Counted from the stretch's first letter, positions 44,545-53,648 are shown. The stretch is 64,000 bases of DNA from Psychromonas sp. psych-6C06 (GCF_002835465.1 NZ_PIZM01000008.1:1-64000), one strand, 5' to 3'. Made by a program: numbers and translations. The notes: generated from the sequence alone by a model not told the origin.

Positions 44545-45363
44545 ATGACTATGATTAAACTGATCGCACTCGACATGGACGGCACTCTTTTAAATCAGGA
44601 AAAACTAATTTCTAAGCGCAACTGTGACGCGATTAAAGCAGCCAAAAAAGCGGGGATTAACGTAGTATTAGCCTCTGGGCGACCACGTCATGGGCTACAA
44701 AAATACCTTCAACAATTAGGTTTAACAACTGAACAAGATTTTGTTGTTTCATATAATGGCTCACTAGTTCAACGTGTTGCGAGTAACGAAATACTATATC
44801 AAACTAGCCTCACCGGGACAGATGCGAAAGCTGTTTTTGCAGTGAGCCAACAATTAGGCGTGCATATCCATGCTTTTTCTGCAACACAGGGGCTTATTAC
44901 ACACCAACATAATCCTTGGACTGAGCTTGAAGCGACTTTAAATGATATTGTTGCTAAAGAAGTAGATTTTACCACTATTGACGATGATGAAACGATCATC
45001 AAGGTAATGCTGGTGGCAGACGAAGAAACTCTCAGCAATGCGATTACGCAATTACCAAACTCATTAAAAGCCAACTATAGCGTACTCCGCAGTGCGGCTA
45101 TTTTTCTTGAGGTATTACATCCGCAATGTGATAAAGGTTTTGCCATACAACAGCTTGCGCAAGTTCTTAATCTTTCTGAAGAACAGGTAATGTGTGTAGG
45201 AGATGCTGAAAATGATCACGCGATGTTATCCTTTGCAGGTATCGCAGTAGCGATGGAAAATGCCGACGATGCTACTAAGGCGCTGGCTGATGTGATCACA
45301 TTGAGTAATGTTAATGATGGCGTTGCAGTCGCGATTGAGCAACATGCACTTAAACACAGATAA
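44545..45363 (+). CDS. Cof-type HAD-family sugar phosphatase (YidA-like)
   Basis: A 272-residue HAD phosphatase of the Cof subfamily. Motif I LDMDGTLL, motif II VLASGRP, the Lys region, and motif III/IV VMCVGDAENDHAMLSFAG are all present. E. coli YidA of this type cleaves sugar phosphates such as erythrose-4-phosphate. The best start is ATG 44545, with AAGG five bases upstream; ATG 44551 fits equally well to the family N terminus. Convergent with the Bax-like gene. Confidence 0.88.
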   Translation: MTMIKLIALDMDGTLLNQEKLISKRNCDAIKAAKKAGINVVLASGRPRHGLQKYLQQLGLTTEQDFVVSYNGSLVQRVASNEILYQTSLTGTDAKAVFAVSQQLGVHIHAFSATQGLITHQHNPWTELEATLNDIVAKEVDFTTIDDDETIIKVMLVADEETLSNAITQLPNSLKANYSVLRSAAIFLEVLHPQCDKGFAIQQLAQVLNLSEEQVMCVGDAENDHAMLSFAGIAVAMENADDATKALADVITLSNVNDGVAVAIEQHALKHR

Positions 45364-45385
45364 CTTATCTCTATAGCTATGAATA

Positions 45386-45418
45386 GGTTAGCGCGATTGG
45401 ATTGACATGGCGCTAACC
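45386..45418. terminator. Palindrome between convergent genes
   Basis: GGTTAGCGC (45386-45394) pairs perfectly with GCGCTAACC (45410-45418) around a 15-base loop. There is no T-run on either side, so it may be a weak bidirectional terminator. Confidence 0.35.
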
Positions 45419-45437
45419 AACACTGAGTTTAATTAAT

Positions 45438-46373
45438 TCATTTACTTGTTTTTAGCGCTATTACTTGCCTATTGTCCAGCTTCATTTCATCTAAAGGTTG
45501 TAGTTTGTTCACTCGAATCATTCGACGTAATCCTTTTATGTAGGCTTCACCTCGCTCTGAGTATTTATCTAAAGTAGATGCCAGCTCATAGCCACTAATA
45601 ACGCTTTCACCATCTCGCATCTCTGCCCGTAATGAACGCAGGTTGGCATAAGCTTTATTGGTATTGATATTAAACATATAGCCCTTGACTGAAGCAAGAG
45701 GGCTGTCAAATTTAGCCACCCCATAGTTACCTAAATGTTCTCGCTGTTGCTTTGGTTTCATGCCGTTACCAGAGAAGTCCCATTGTCCAAAAAAAGCATT
45801 TCCCTCAAGGGCAAAGCGTGACGTCCCCCAGCCACTCTCTTCAGCAGCCTGTGCTAGCGCTAAAGACACTGGTACAATATCGATCCGCGATAATAATTCA
45901 CTTCTAAGTTGCTCTGAAATAGGCGTCTCTAAATCTTTAATCACTGCATAGTTAAGTGCTAATTCCCTTAATGCTTTTGACCCTAATGGTGCCTTTATTG
46001 CCACTTTTCGTTGTTGTAATATCTCTTCATTTGCCATTAAAATCAACGGCGACATTAAACGAAAAAAGATTGTTTTTTTAGTCTCAACGGGCAAGTCAGG
46101 AGAATTTTTAACCCATTTAGACGAAACTTTCTTAAACATAAGGCAAGGTATATCTCGTGTGCTGTCATTCCAATTCTTTTCGGTGTAATTGAGCTCTGTG
46201 AAAAGTGCGTTTAATTCATCCAGTGATTTAACAGAAACTTGCTTGGGTGCCGATGTACATTGTTCACTATTGGCGATTACATTATCTGTCTGATTAGACT
46301 CACTGCATGCAGTTAATGATAAACTTACGCCGATAATTGTCGCGAGCGTTGTATAGGTAATATGTTTAAACAC
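45438..46373 (-). CDS. Bax-like glucosaminidase lipoprotein
   Basis: A 311-residue lipoprotein: signal ending SLTACSES (Cys at about 23), a spacer of about 120 residues, and a C-terminal glucosaminidase domain with AQAAEESGWGTSRFALEGNAFFGQW, where the Glu is catalytic. Bax-type N-acetylglucosaminidases cut peptidoglycan. The start codon is GTG at 46373 with AGGAAG six bases upstream. It stands alone. Confidence 0.85.
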   Translation of the reverse strand: MFKHITYTTLATIIGVSLSLTACSESNQTDNVIANSEQCTSAPKQVSVKSLDELNALFTELNYTEKNWNDSTRDIPCLMFKKVSSKWVKNSPDLPVETKKTIFFRLMSPLILMANEEILQQRKVAIKAPLGSKALRELALNYAVIKDLETPISEQLRSELLSRIDIVPVSLALAQAAEESGWGTSRFALEGNAFFGQWDFSGNGMKPKQQREHLGNYGVAKFDSPLASVKGYMFNINTNKAYANLRSLRAEMRDGESVISGYELASTLDKYSERGEAYIKGLRRMIRVNKLQPLDEMKLDNRQVIALKTSK

Positions 46374-46450
46374 AGGTTACTTCCTAAAAGTATGATTAAA
46401 AGAGGGGGCCGTTTTTACGCATTAATATTACAATTATTCGAACATGAATT

Positions 46451-46500
46451 ACTAGGGGCGGCTGATCTTTGCCGTTTAAATTTTGTTCAACACAACGCGT
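46451..46500 (-). repeat. Dispersed repeat, family C copy 2
   Basis: The 50-base stretch from ACTAGGGGCGGCTGATC to CAACACAACGCGT is nearly identical, in the opposite orientation, to 51988-52037. It lies upstream of the M14 peptidase gene. It creates a short open frame (46362-46565) that is not a gene. Confidence 0.75.
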
Positions 46501-46642
46501 TTTTAGCAAGGCAGATGGGGTGTGGCTTAGTCATAAGCACCTTTAATACCTTGAGGTTACTGTAAAAGCATCATTCAGCCACAGTTTTTATGTTAGCTTA
46601 AGCCATTAATGTTAATACTATCAATTTTATTAGGAAACAGTT

Positions 46643-47560
46643 ATGCACGAAACCGTAGATTACCCCATTGGCAGCATCGGTCAAAAGTGGGGAGCCCCTG
46701 AAAAAGCGATGTGGCGAGCACAACAATCAATTAAACGTAGCTATAAAAAAGATGTGCTTACCGAACTTGAGAGCATTGATGATCATTTTAAAAAACAGCA
46801 ATATGCAACACTTTTCTATCTTGAAGGTAATTATCCTTTATATGCATTGAAATCTTCAAATTGGCAAGATCATCTTCCTACTATATTAGTGACAGGAGGA
46901 GTTCATGGTTATGAAACCAGTGGTGTACATGGCGCACTTCACTTTGCAAAAAATATCGCTAGTCAGTACCTAAAACAATTTAATTTTATCATCGCTCCCT
47001 GCATCAGCCCTTGGGGATATGAAACAATTAACCGTTGGAACCCAGATGCAGTTGATCCTAATCGTTCATTCTATCGTAATAGTCCAGCGCAAGAGTCTCA
47101 AGCTATCATGGACTTTTTACACGCTGAAGGGGTAAGTTTTTTAGCTCACATTGATCTTCATGAAACAACAGATACCGATAACAGTGAGTTTAGGCCTGCT
47201 TTGGCAGCTAGAGATGCCTTCATCGACAAATATTCAGAGATACCAGATGGTTTTTATCTCGTCGGTGATAAGCAAAAACCACAGCATGATTTTCAAAAAG
47301 CAATTATAGAGCGTGTTCAGAGTGTTTCACATATTGCGCAGGCCGATACAAATCAAGAGTTGATTGGTACACCTATTACACAGTTTGGCGTAATAAATTA
47401 TGAAGCGCGTGCACTTGGCTTATGCATGGGATTAACGGATGCCCCCTATGTAACGACTACAGAAGTTTATCCTGATAGCCCACGTGTTAACGATAAAGAC
47501 TGTATTGATGCACAGGTTGAAGTTATTGTCGCTGCTCTCGAATTTTTGCAAAAGCGATAG
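46643..47560 (+). CDS. M14-family zinc carboxypeptidase
   Basis: A 305-residue cytoplasmic-looking enzyme. The zinc ligands are in GGVHGYETSG (H88 and E91) and HIDLHE (about H169-H173); DPNR is the Arg that binds the substrate carboxylate. The family cuts C-terminal residues of peptides or deacylates amino acids. No signal peptide. AGGAAAC precedes ATG 46643. The target is unknown. Confidence 0.88.
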   Translation: MHETVDYPIGSIGQKWGAPEKAMWRAQQSIKRSYKKDVLTELESIDDHFKKQQYATLFYLEGNYPLYALKSSNWQDHLPTILVTGGVHGYETSGVHGALHFAKNIASQYLKQFNFIIAPCISPWGYETINRWNPDAVDPNRSFYRNSPAQESQAIMDFLHAEGVSFLAHIDLHETTDTDNSEFRPALAARDAFIDKYSEIPDGFYLVGDKQKPQHDFQKAIIERVQSVSHIAQADTNQELIGTPITQFGVINYEARALGLCMGLTDAPYVTTTEVYPDSPRVNDKDCIDAQVEVIVAALEFLQKR

Positions 47561-47800
47561 TTTAGTAAAACGTTACAGCCTGTTTATATCAATAGCTGAA
47601 CTGTTTTACTGCTTAAAATAACCTACCTCTTTATTGAATTTTTGCAAATAGGACAACTATTTAGATAAAATTTTACCTTGAGCTAAGCCTTATTAGATTG
47701 CGAATTATCACAGTAAAGGTTATTTTAGATTGATAATAATTGAGCCAATATTTTATAATTTATGGTAGATTTTTTTTCACATAAGAGAGAGTCATTAATA

Positions 47801-48154
47801 ATGGATGCAGAGTTTAAAAGCAAAAATGCAGATGAAAAATTTTGTACTGATTGCGGTAATGTGATCAATATAAAAGCAGAGATATGTCCTAAATGTGGTG
47901 TAAGACAAACACCAGTACCTGGTGCATTAGGGGCGACAGCGCCTAATGGTAAAAGCAAAATAGCCGTTGCATTATTAGCGTTCTTTTTAGGAGGCTTTGG
48001 TGTACACCGTTTTTATTTAGGGCAGATTGGTTTAGGTTTTTTATACCTACTTTTTTGCTGGACACTAATTCCATCAATTGTTGCATTTATTGAGTTCATT
48101 CTCTTTTTGACGATGAGTGATGACGCCTTCAATGAAAAATATGGACAAGTATAG
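47801..48154 (+). CDS. Zinc-ribbon / TM2 domain protein
   Basis: A 117-residue protein with an N-terminal zinc ribbon (KFCTDCGN and CPKCG, residues about 10-40) and a C-terminal TM2 domain (FFLGGFGVHRFYLGQIGLG, then FIEFILFLTMSDDAFNE). TM2 proteins often carry a ligand-binding or redox module on the cytoplasmic side. ATG 47801 is preferred since the ATG at 47762 lacks any ribosome binding site. Compare the cold-shock-like/TM2 protein at 2229. Confidence 0.8.
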   Translation: MDAEFKSKNADEKFCTDCGNVINIKAEICPKCGVRQTPVPGALGATAPNGKSKIAVALLAFFLGGFGVHRFYLGQIGLGFLYLLFCWTLIPSIVAFIEFILFLTMSDDAFNEKYGQV

Positions 48155-48185
48155 CGACCTTCTTATACGTCATTAAAACGCGACC

Positions 48186-48503
48186 TTATCGCTTATGCAA
48201 AGCATCAATATAAATATTTTGTGCGTTATCAATCGCATGCTGTGATTGTAACGCTACTTGATAAGCTTGATGCAATTGCTGATGGTCGCGTAAATCCTTT
48301 GCTTTATGCAATAACGTATCAGAGACTTCTATCTGTGCTTTCATCCCAAAAGGATAATAAGAGCGACTAAGCGCCCAATCTAAGCGCCCCTCGATATCTA
48401 ACACCGCTTGCTGATAAAAAGGCTCTAACGCTTCTTGTTGCGCAAACTTAATAAATAAATAAGTGATTGTAGCGATAAGTAAAATAACAAAAAAGACGCT
48501 CAT
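48186..48503 (-). CDS. Hypothetical membrane-anchored protein
   Basis: A 105-residue protein with an N-terminal membrane helix (about 3-20) followed by a charged helical domain rich in Gln and His. I see no family match. GGGGAC precedes the ATG. It may be a small periplasmic or cytoplasmic coiled-coil protein tethered to the inner membrane. It is convergent with the zinc-ribbon gene. Confidence 0.6.
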   Translation of the reverse strand: MSVFFVILLIATITYLFIKFAQQEALEPFYQQAVLDIEGRLDWALSRSYYPFGMKAQIEVSDTLLHKAKDLRDHQQLHQAYQVALQSQHAIDNAQNIYIDALHKR

Positions 48504-48784
48504 ATTTAGTCCCCTATAGCTATGTTATGTATAACAACTCCTTCATTTAATGCGCAAATATTGCGTAGGAATCGCTTAGTTTAACCAGTGAGATAGGGCA
48601 GTTATTATTCGCCGTTGTTTTATTTAATATATTCGCCTTAAGCCTGATTATCTAAGCAGTATAGGAACAATAAAAAATCTTTGCCATTTACACTTTGATA
48701 GCGCAAAGACACTTCATAGCAAACAGCATAAATCACTTTCTCTACGCAAAATTTAGATCGCATACTCAATTCGATTAGTATTAC
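48504..48784. other. Intergenic region upstream of umuD
   Basis: About 280 bases without a gene. At 48743-48772 lies a 30-base stretch that matches 29472-29501 at 25 positions (CAAAATTTAGATC core); its meaning is unknown. Confidence 0.5.
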
Positions 48785-48832
48785 TTGTACTTATAAAATT
48801 CTAAATTATAATTAAACTGTTTTTATATACAG
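48785..48832 (+). promoter_or_regulatory. LexA-controlled promoter of umuDC
   Basis: A -35 TTGTAC (48785-48790), 16-base spacer and -10 TATAAT (48807-48812) are followed by CTGTTTTTATATACAG (48817-48832), which matches the LexA box CTGTN8ACAG. The box overlaps the predicted transcription start near 48819, so LexA would block it until SOS induction. The umuD ATG lies nine bases after the box. Confidence 0.88.
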
Positions 48833-48841
48833 CGGTAATTT

Positions 48842-49252
48842 ATGAAATTTATTCCAATAACAGCAAGTGCAGGCATTACCGGCTTTGAAAGCCCAGCTAG
48901 CGACTACCTACAACTTCCTTTAAGCTTAGATGCACTACTTATTGAGCACCCTAGTGCAACTTTTATTGGTCGAGCAGATGGGCACTCGATGCAAGGGGTT
49001 GGGATTTTTAGTGGTGATATACTGATCGTTGATCGCCATATCACAGCCAAAGAGTCCGATGTGATTGTGGCAAACTTAAATGGCGAGTTTATTTGTAAAA
49101 TACTCAATATAAGCGCGCGCTTATTAGTTTCTGCTAATCCTCATTACACTGCGATTCATATCCATGAAGATGATCAGTTTACTATCGAAGGCGTGGTGAT
49201 ACGCTCTATCCGTTGTCATCGTCATTCACAACTACTTGAAGCACACTTATAA
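48842..49252 (+). CDS. umuD: SOS mutagenesis protein UmuD
   Basis: A 136-residue S24 peptidase. RecA-stimulated self-cleavage at an Ala-Gly bond (SAGIT, about residues 9-13) would release the active form. The catalytic Ser is S49 in DGHSMQGVGI and the Lys K86 in EFICKILN. The product partners UmuC as DNA polymerase V. The stop overlaps the umuC start (TAATG), so translation is coupled. LexA box upstream. Confidence 0.95.
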   Translation: MKFIPITASAGITGFESPASDYLQLPLSLDALLIEHPSATFIGRADGHSMQGVGIFSGDILIVDRHITAKESDVIVANLNGEFICKILNISARLLVSANPHYTAIHIHEDDQFTIEGVVIRSIRCHRHSQLLEAHL

Positions 49253-50508
49253 TGTTTGCGCTGGTGGACGCAAACGCCTTTTATTGCAGCGCGGAGCAAG
49301 TCTTTCGACCTGCATGGCGGGCAAAAGCAATGATTGTACTTTCTAATAACGACGGCTGTATTGTTGCAGCCAATAAGCAGGCTATTGCACTTGGTATTAA
49401 AAAATTCCAGCCTTTTTACAAAGTGCGCACCCTGTGTGAAAACGCAGGTATTATTGTTTGTTCCTCTAATTACGAATTGTATGCAGATTTGTCTCATAAA
49501 ATGATGCAGGTGATTGGTCGTTTTGCACCACAGCAGCATATCTATTCAATCGATGAGTCTTTTTTAAGCTTTCATAACAGCCAATATGCCATCACAGACT
49601 TAGCTCAACACGCACAAAAAATTCGCCGGGCAGTGTGGAAAGAAACGCGATTAGCGGTCTGTGTTGGTATTGGAAAAACACTCACATTAGCCAAACTCGC
49701 AAACCATCTCGCGAAGAAGTGGCCGGGGTTTAATGGAGTTTGCGTACTTGATGACGAACACTTTAAACAACAAGCCTTAGCACAACTTAGTCCGCAAGAT
49801 ATATGGGGAATAGGGCGAAAAACCGCGCATAAACTACAGCAAAATGGTATTACAACAGCAGGGCAACTTAGCCAACTAAAACCTCATCACCTACCCGCAG
49901 GGTTTAATGTTGAACTACATCGTACGATTAACGAATTAAATGGACAACCATGTAAACAGTGGGATCAAGCCAGGGCAGATAAATTACAAATATTCTCAAC
50001 ACGTAGTTTAGGGAAACGCATCACTGATATTGACTCACTAAAGCAAGTGCTGGCAAAACATGCTTCGATAGCCGCAGTTAAAGCACGTAAGCAACACTCT
50101 TTATGCGCGTCATTAATGGTTTTTGCAGCCAATAGTCCTTTTGATAAACAGCACTGTAGTTATAAAATACTCGTATCAATTCACCCTGCAACTAATAACA
50201 CGGTATCATTGATTAAAATAATTAATGACAATATCCATCAGCTATATCATCAGGGGGTTGCCTATTACAAAGTTGGAGTAGGTTTATTAAATCTTTCTAG
50301 CGAAGCACACCAACAGTGGGATCTATTTACCCCTGCGCCGGAAAATATTCCTTTAATGACGGTATTAGATAAAATAAATCAGCGTTATGGTCGCGATAGT
50401 GCATTTTTAGCTGCACAGGGCATTGATCAAAAATGGTCTATGCGTCGTGAAGGACTAACACCTCAATACACAACGAATTGGCGTCATATTCCACCTATTC
50501 GTTGTTAA
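49252..50508 (+). CDS. umuC: Error-prone DNA polymerase V subunit UmuC
   Basis: A 418-residue Y-family polymerase, close to E. coli UmuC (422). FALVDANAFYCSAEQVF and SIDESFLSF carry the metal-binding acidic residues; helix-hairpin-helix IWGIGRKTAHKLQQNGI and the little-finger domain follow. With UmuD' it carries out translesion synthesis. It directly follows umuD and is under the same LexA box. No terminator was seen before the family B copy at 50510. Confidence 0.95.
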   Translation: MFALVDANAFYCSAEQVFRPAWRAKAMIVLSNNDGCIVAANKQAIALGIKKFQPFYKVRTLCENAGIIVCSSNYELYADLSHKMMQVIGRFAPQQHIYSIDESFLSFHNSQYAITDLAQHAQKIRRAVWKETRLAVCVGIGKTLTLAKLANHLAKKWPGFNGVCVLDDEHFKQQALAQLSPQDIWGIGRKTAHKLQQNGITTAGQLSQLKPHHLPAGFNVELHRTINELNGQPCKQWDQARADKLQIFSTRSLGKRITDIDSLKQVLAKHASIAAVKARKQHSLCASLMVFAANSPFDKQHCSYKILVSIHPATNNTVSLIKIINDNIHQLYHQGVAYYKVGVGLLNLSSEAHQQWDLFTPAPENIPLMTVLDKINQRYGRDSAFLAAQGIDQKWSMRREGLTPQYTTNWRHIPPIRC

Positions 50509-50509
50509 A

Positions 50510-50623
50510 TAACCTTAATTATGAATAAGCAAAGCGATAAAATGCCACTATCTGATTAAAATGCTATCACGCTTAGATAACGCTTCCATTAAGCAAAATT
50601 GCGGTTAAGTATAATTGAGGTTA
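50510..50623. repeat. Dispersed inverted-repeat element, family B copy 3 (diverged)
   Basis: It starts TAACCTTAATTATGAATAAGC just after umuC and ends ATAATTGAGGTTA (to 50623), with a second end-like motif TTGCGGTTAA just before. Both ends resemble the family B ends at 18842 and 21293, with several changes. Confidence 0.55.
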
Positions 50624-50662
50624 AATAGTCTTTGGAAGGTAATACAAGTGATAGGTTGCAAT

Positions 50663-50700
50663 ACTAGGACTGCTTATCTTGCCGTTTAAATGTTGCTCGC
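50663..50700 (-). repeat. Dispersed repeat, family C copy 3 (diverged)
   Basis: ACTAGGACTGCTTATCTTGCC then GTTTAAATGTTG resembles copy 2 at 46451, with several changes and the right end lost. It sits beside family B copy 3. Confidence 0.45.
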
Positions 50701-50733
50701 GAAAAACTCTACAATTAAACAGACTGAAGTAAA

Positions 50734-50755
50734 ACGCACTCATCAATGAGTGCGT
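50734..50755 (-). terminator. Terminator after fasciclin gene
   Basis: ACGCACTCAT and ATGAGTGCGT form a perfect ten-base stem with a two-base loop; on the minus strand TTTT follows. The fasciclin gene stops 26 bases away. Confidence 0.75.
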
Positions 50756-50781
50756 ATGAGGCATAATATCAATATCATAAG

Positions 50782-51285
50782 TTATTTTGGCAAAAGCACC
50801 GTATCGATAACATGAATAACGCCATTTTTAGCTTTTACATCAGCAGCAATAACTGTAGCGTTATTAATCATTACTTTATTATCCTCAACTTTTACCATCA
50901 CGGTTTGACCTTGTAAAGTAGGAGCAACTTCAAGTTTCACAACATCTTCTGCCATCACTTTTCCAGCTACGACATGATAAGTAAGTACAGCGATGAGCTT
51001 GTCTTTATTCTCAGGCTTGAGAAGCATTTCCACTGTACCAGCTGGTAGTTTAGCGAATGCTTCATCAGTTGGTGCAAACACAGTAAATGGACCTTCTCCT
51101 TTTAAGGTACCGACCAGATCAGCCGCTTTAACAGCCGCCACTAACGTTGTGAATGAGCCATTTTCTACAGCGACATCAACAATATCTTTTTTCATGCCAT
51201 GATGCCCTGCATGTGAGAAAGCGCTAAATGCCAAGCTTGATACTAGTAGTAGTGATGTAGTCATCGATTTTAATGTGTTAAACAT
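50782..51285 (-). CDS. Secreted fasciclin-domain protein
   Basis: A 167-residue protein with a signal peptide (about 1-26, ending FSHA) and one fasciclin (FAS1) domain: [17 protein letters not shown], the H1-like [17 protein letters not shown] and the C-terminal [12 protein letters not shown]. Bacterial single FAS1 proteins are periplasmic or secreted and often have adhesive or stress roles. AAGGAAT precedes the ATG. No operon. Confidence 0.9.
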   Translation of the reverse strand: MFNTLKSMTTSLLLVSSLAFSAFSHAGHHGMKKDIVDVAVENGSFTTLVAAVKAADLVGTLKGEGPFTVFAPTDEAFAKLPAGTVEMLLKPENKDKLIAVLTYHVVAGKVMAEDVVKLEVAPTLQGQTVMVKVEDNKVMINNATVIAADVKAKNGVIHVIDTVLLPK

Positions 51286-51533
51286 AATATATTCCTTGTA
51301 ATGATTGGTATGTAAGTGTTTATCGTTGTAGCAGTGTTAATGATATTTACGAAGGGCTGAGTCAAATCGATCAACTACTGAAAAATAAAATTGATGAATA
51401 TTATTTTTCAGTAGTTGATCATCGCGTAAAACCAAGAGTAAATTAAAGCGAAGGTAATTGTGTTAGCAAAGCTTGAGCACTTTCAGGATATTGACTACAA
51501 TGATGCACTTTTTATTTATCAGTAGGTCACAAC

Positions 51534-51782
51534 ATGAACGATACACAGACTCAACCAGAATTACCGGATCGCCTTTCAGGAAACCCACGTAGCCCACATC
51601 ATGTAGAAGAAATTTTTCAATATGACATCGGTATCCGCTTGAATGGTAAAGAACGTTTTGACGTTGAAGAATATTGCATTAGCGAAGGCTGGGTAAAAGT
51701 CCCTGCACACAAAGCATTAGATCGTCGTGGCCAACCACTAATGAGAACTCTAAAAGGGACAGTAGAAGCGTTTTACAAGTAA
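51534..51782 (+). CDS. DUF3297 family protein
   Basis: An 82-residue soluble protein with the family pattern LPDRLSGNPRSPHHVEE, DIGIRLNGKERFDVEEYC and GQPLMRTLKGTVEAF. The family has no known role; it is found in Shewanella, Vibrio and pseudomonads. AGGTCAC precedes ATG 51534. A terminator follows. Confidence 0.88.
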   Translation: MNDTQTQPELPDRLSGNPRSPHHVEEIFQYDIGIRLNGKERFDVEEYCISEGWVKVPAHKALDRRGQPLMRTLKGTVEAFYK

Positions 51783-51812
51783 CCTAAATGCCTACTAACC
51801 ACTTATCAGATC

Positions 51813-51842
51813 AAAGCTAGTAAAGAAATTTACTGGCTTTTT
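51813..51842 (+). terminator. Terminator after DUF3297
   Basis: AAAGCTAGTAAA pairs with TTTACTGGCTTT, one mismatch, over a four-base loop, followed by T residues. Confidence 0.72.
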
Positions 51843-51987
51843 AGCAATAACAGTACTTCTGAACATGACAAAATAAAGAAACATTTTGCTATTTATACAA
51901 AGCAGAGTCTAAGGCTTGTGGTTATTCCACATAATTAGAGGAAGTTTGCTTAGAATAGCTAAACCACATTGCGTCTACCTTTCTCAA

Positions 51988-52037
51988 ACCGCGTTGTGTT
52001 GAACAAAATTTAAACGACAAAGTTCAACAGACCCTAG
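51988..52037 (+). repeat. Dispersed repeat, family C copy 4
   Basis: From CCGCGTTGTGTTGAAC to CAACAGACCCTAGT, this 50-base unit is almost the exact reverse complement of copy 2 at 46451. Nothing else was recognised in the surrounding gap (51843-52185). Confidence 0.75.
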
Positions 52038-52185
52038 TTAAATCAACTTTAGTTGTAAAATAATAAGTTTTTCTAGTACTCATTACCTTCAATGGGGTAG
52101 TTTAGTGCACTTAAATATTTTTCTTGAACATTACGTTTATAGGATAAATCAGCGCATAGATAAAAGCTTATAAAAGGAGCATGGA

Positions 52186-52548
52186 ATGCACAATCTAACA
52201 CTGGTACTCAAGAAGGCACTAATACTACTACTTTTCGTTTTTCCTATTCTCTCTCACGCAGAGGCTGTTTGGGTGGATGTGAGATCTCCTGCAGAGCATC
52301 AAATTAACCACATTGAAGGTGATCTTCTTATTCCACACACAGAAATAGTAAATACGATTAGTAAGCTATTTCCAAACAAAGAGACTCCGATTCACCTCTA
52401 TTGTCGCAGTGGCAACAGAGCAGGAATTGCACAACAAGCGCTTAACAAGCTCGGCTATAAGAACGTATTTAACGAGGGGAGTATTGAACAAGCAAGACAA
52501 ACTCAACAACGCTTAAAGGCGCAAGCAAGCCAACAGGAACAAAACTAA
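52186..52548 (+). CDS. Periplasmic rhodanese-like protein (PspE-like)
   Basis: A 120-residue protein: signal peptide (about 1-25, ending SHAEA), then a small rhodanese domain with the active-site loop YCRSGNRAGIA; the Cys is the persulfide carrier. PspE of E. coli is a similar periplasmic rhodanese. AAAGGAGC lies eight bases before ATG 52186. Its stop overlaps the next gene as TAATG, so a joint message is clear. Confidence 0.87.
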   Translation: MHNLTLVLKKALILLLFVFPILSHAEAVWVDVRSPAEHQINHIEGDLLIPHTEIVNTISKLFPNKETPIHLYCRSGNRAGIAQQALNKLGYKNVFNEGSIEQARQTQQRLKAQASQQEQN

Positions 52549-52985
52549 TGAGCAAAGGCTCTACGGATAGTGTTGATTACCAAAAATTTAGGCCCCATGG
52601 ACGTGTCAATATTTCAATCATTGATAATCAGATAGCACAGTTTCAAGCGCTAGGTCCCTTTAACTTAGAACTGCTTGGTGCACTAGATGAGATAGAATCA
52701 AAGGTGTTGCAGAAAGTTAAGCAAAAACCTTGGGCGGAAGTTATTATATTTGAGCAATCTTGCTTGGCTACCGAAGAGGTATTTAGCGCATTTGTAAGTC
52801 ACTTAAAAGCGCAAAAGCGTGCCGGTTTATCAGCCAGAGTCAGTGCGCTTGTTTTCAACCAAGACATAGAAGGGGCGATATTAATGATAGACAAATACAA
52901 ACGCTGTTTCGAAGTAGCGGGGTTAGAATACCGTCATTTTGAAAATAAAGAAGAGGCAATAAAATGGGCCCAAAAGTATATTTAA
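52548..52985 (+). CDS. STAS/SpoIIAA-like hypothetical protein
   Basis: A 145-residue soluble protein. Strands and helices alternate (RVNISIIDNQIAQFQALG, FNLELLGALDEIE, EVIIFEQSC, then a helix, SALVFN, and a closing EEAIKWAQKYI). The order resembles SpoIIAA-like/STAS proteins, but the match is structural impression only. The start overlaps the rhodanese stop; the methyltransferase starts 18 bases later. Confidence 0.5.
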   Translation: MSKGSTDSVDYQKFRPHGRVNISIIDNQIAQFQALGPFNLELLGALDEIESKVLQKVKQKPWAEVIIFEQSCLATEEVFSAFVSHLKAQKRAGLSARVSALVFNQDIEGAILMIDKYKRCFEVAGLEYRHFENKEEAIKWAQKYI

Positions 52986-53003
52986 AAAAATCAAAGGCTA
53001 GCC

Positions 53004-53609
53004 ATGCTACCAACTGATATCGCTAAGGCCTATGATAAAATAACTCACCTATGGCAAAGTAAAAAATTTAACCGTAACAATGGTATTAATGCCCACCAAA
53101 GGGCACTTAAATTTATCACTGCTCATGGTAATGCACTCGACGTAGGCTGCGGTTGTACCGGTCGCTTTATCGATTTATTACAAGAGCAAGGTCTTCAACC
53201 TGAAGGCCTTGATATTTCTCAAAAGATGCTTTCTATTGCACAAAAAAGACACCCTAAAATCACTTTTTATCATGCCGATATTTGCCAATGGACTCCCCCG
53301 AAAAAATATGACTTTATTAGTGCTTGGGATAGTATTTGGCATATTCCTTTAGATCAGCAAGTGACGGTGATCAGTAAACTTGTCGAGAGTTTATCACCGG
53401 AAGGCGTTTTCATTTTTTCATGTGGAGGCACAGAAAAAGAGGGGCAGGAAACTGATAGTTTTATGGGGCCTACAGTATCGTATTCAACATTAGGTATTAC
53501 TGGCTTTTTAACACTTATATTAAATTTGCAGTGTAGTGTTAAACACTTTGAGTTTGACCAATATCCAGAATTGCATAGCTATTTTATAATACAAAAAAAT
53601 AAACAGTAA
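53004..53609 (+). CDS. Class I SAM-dependent methyltransferase
   Basis: A 201-residue methyltransferase. Motif I is ALDVGCGCTGRFI, motif post-I GLDIS, and motif II FISAWDSIWHIP; the end lacks a membrane anchor. Similar small enzymes act on small molecules or on proteins, and no substrate can be named. AAAGG precedes ATG 53004. Part of the 52186-54320 run. Confidence 0.83.
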   Translation: MLPTDIAKAYDKITHLWQSKKFNRNNGINAHQRALKFITAHGNALDVGCGCTGRFIDLLQEQGLQPEGLDISQKMLSIAQKRHPKITFYHADICQWTPPKKYDFISAWDSIWHIPLDQQVTVISKLVESLSPEGVFIFSCGGTEKEGQETDSFMGPTVSYSTLGITGFLTLILNLQCSVKHFEFDQYPELHSYFIIQKNKQ

Positions 53610-53648
53610 AATCGCTAATAGTTCATCGTTAACCTATTTGGAAAAAAA

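Noticed and set aside
46362-46565. Plus-strand open frame of 67 codons
   Set aside because: It runs through the family C repeat at 46451-46500 and has no ribosome binding site; the frame is a by-product of the repeat.
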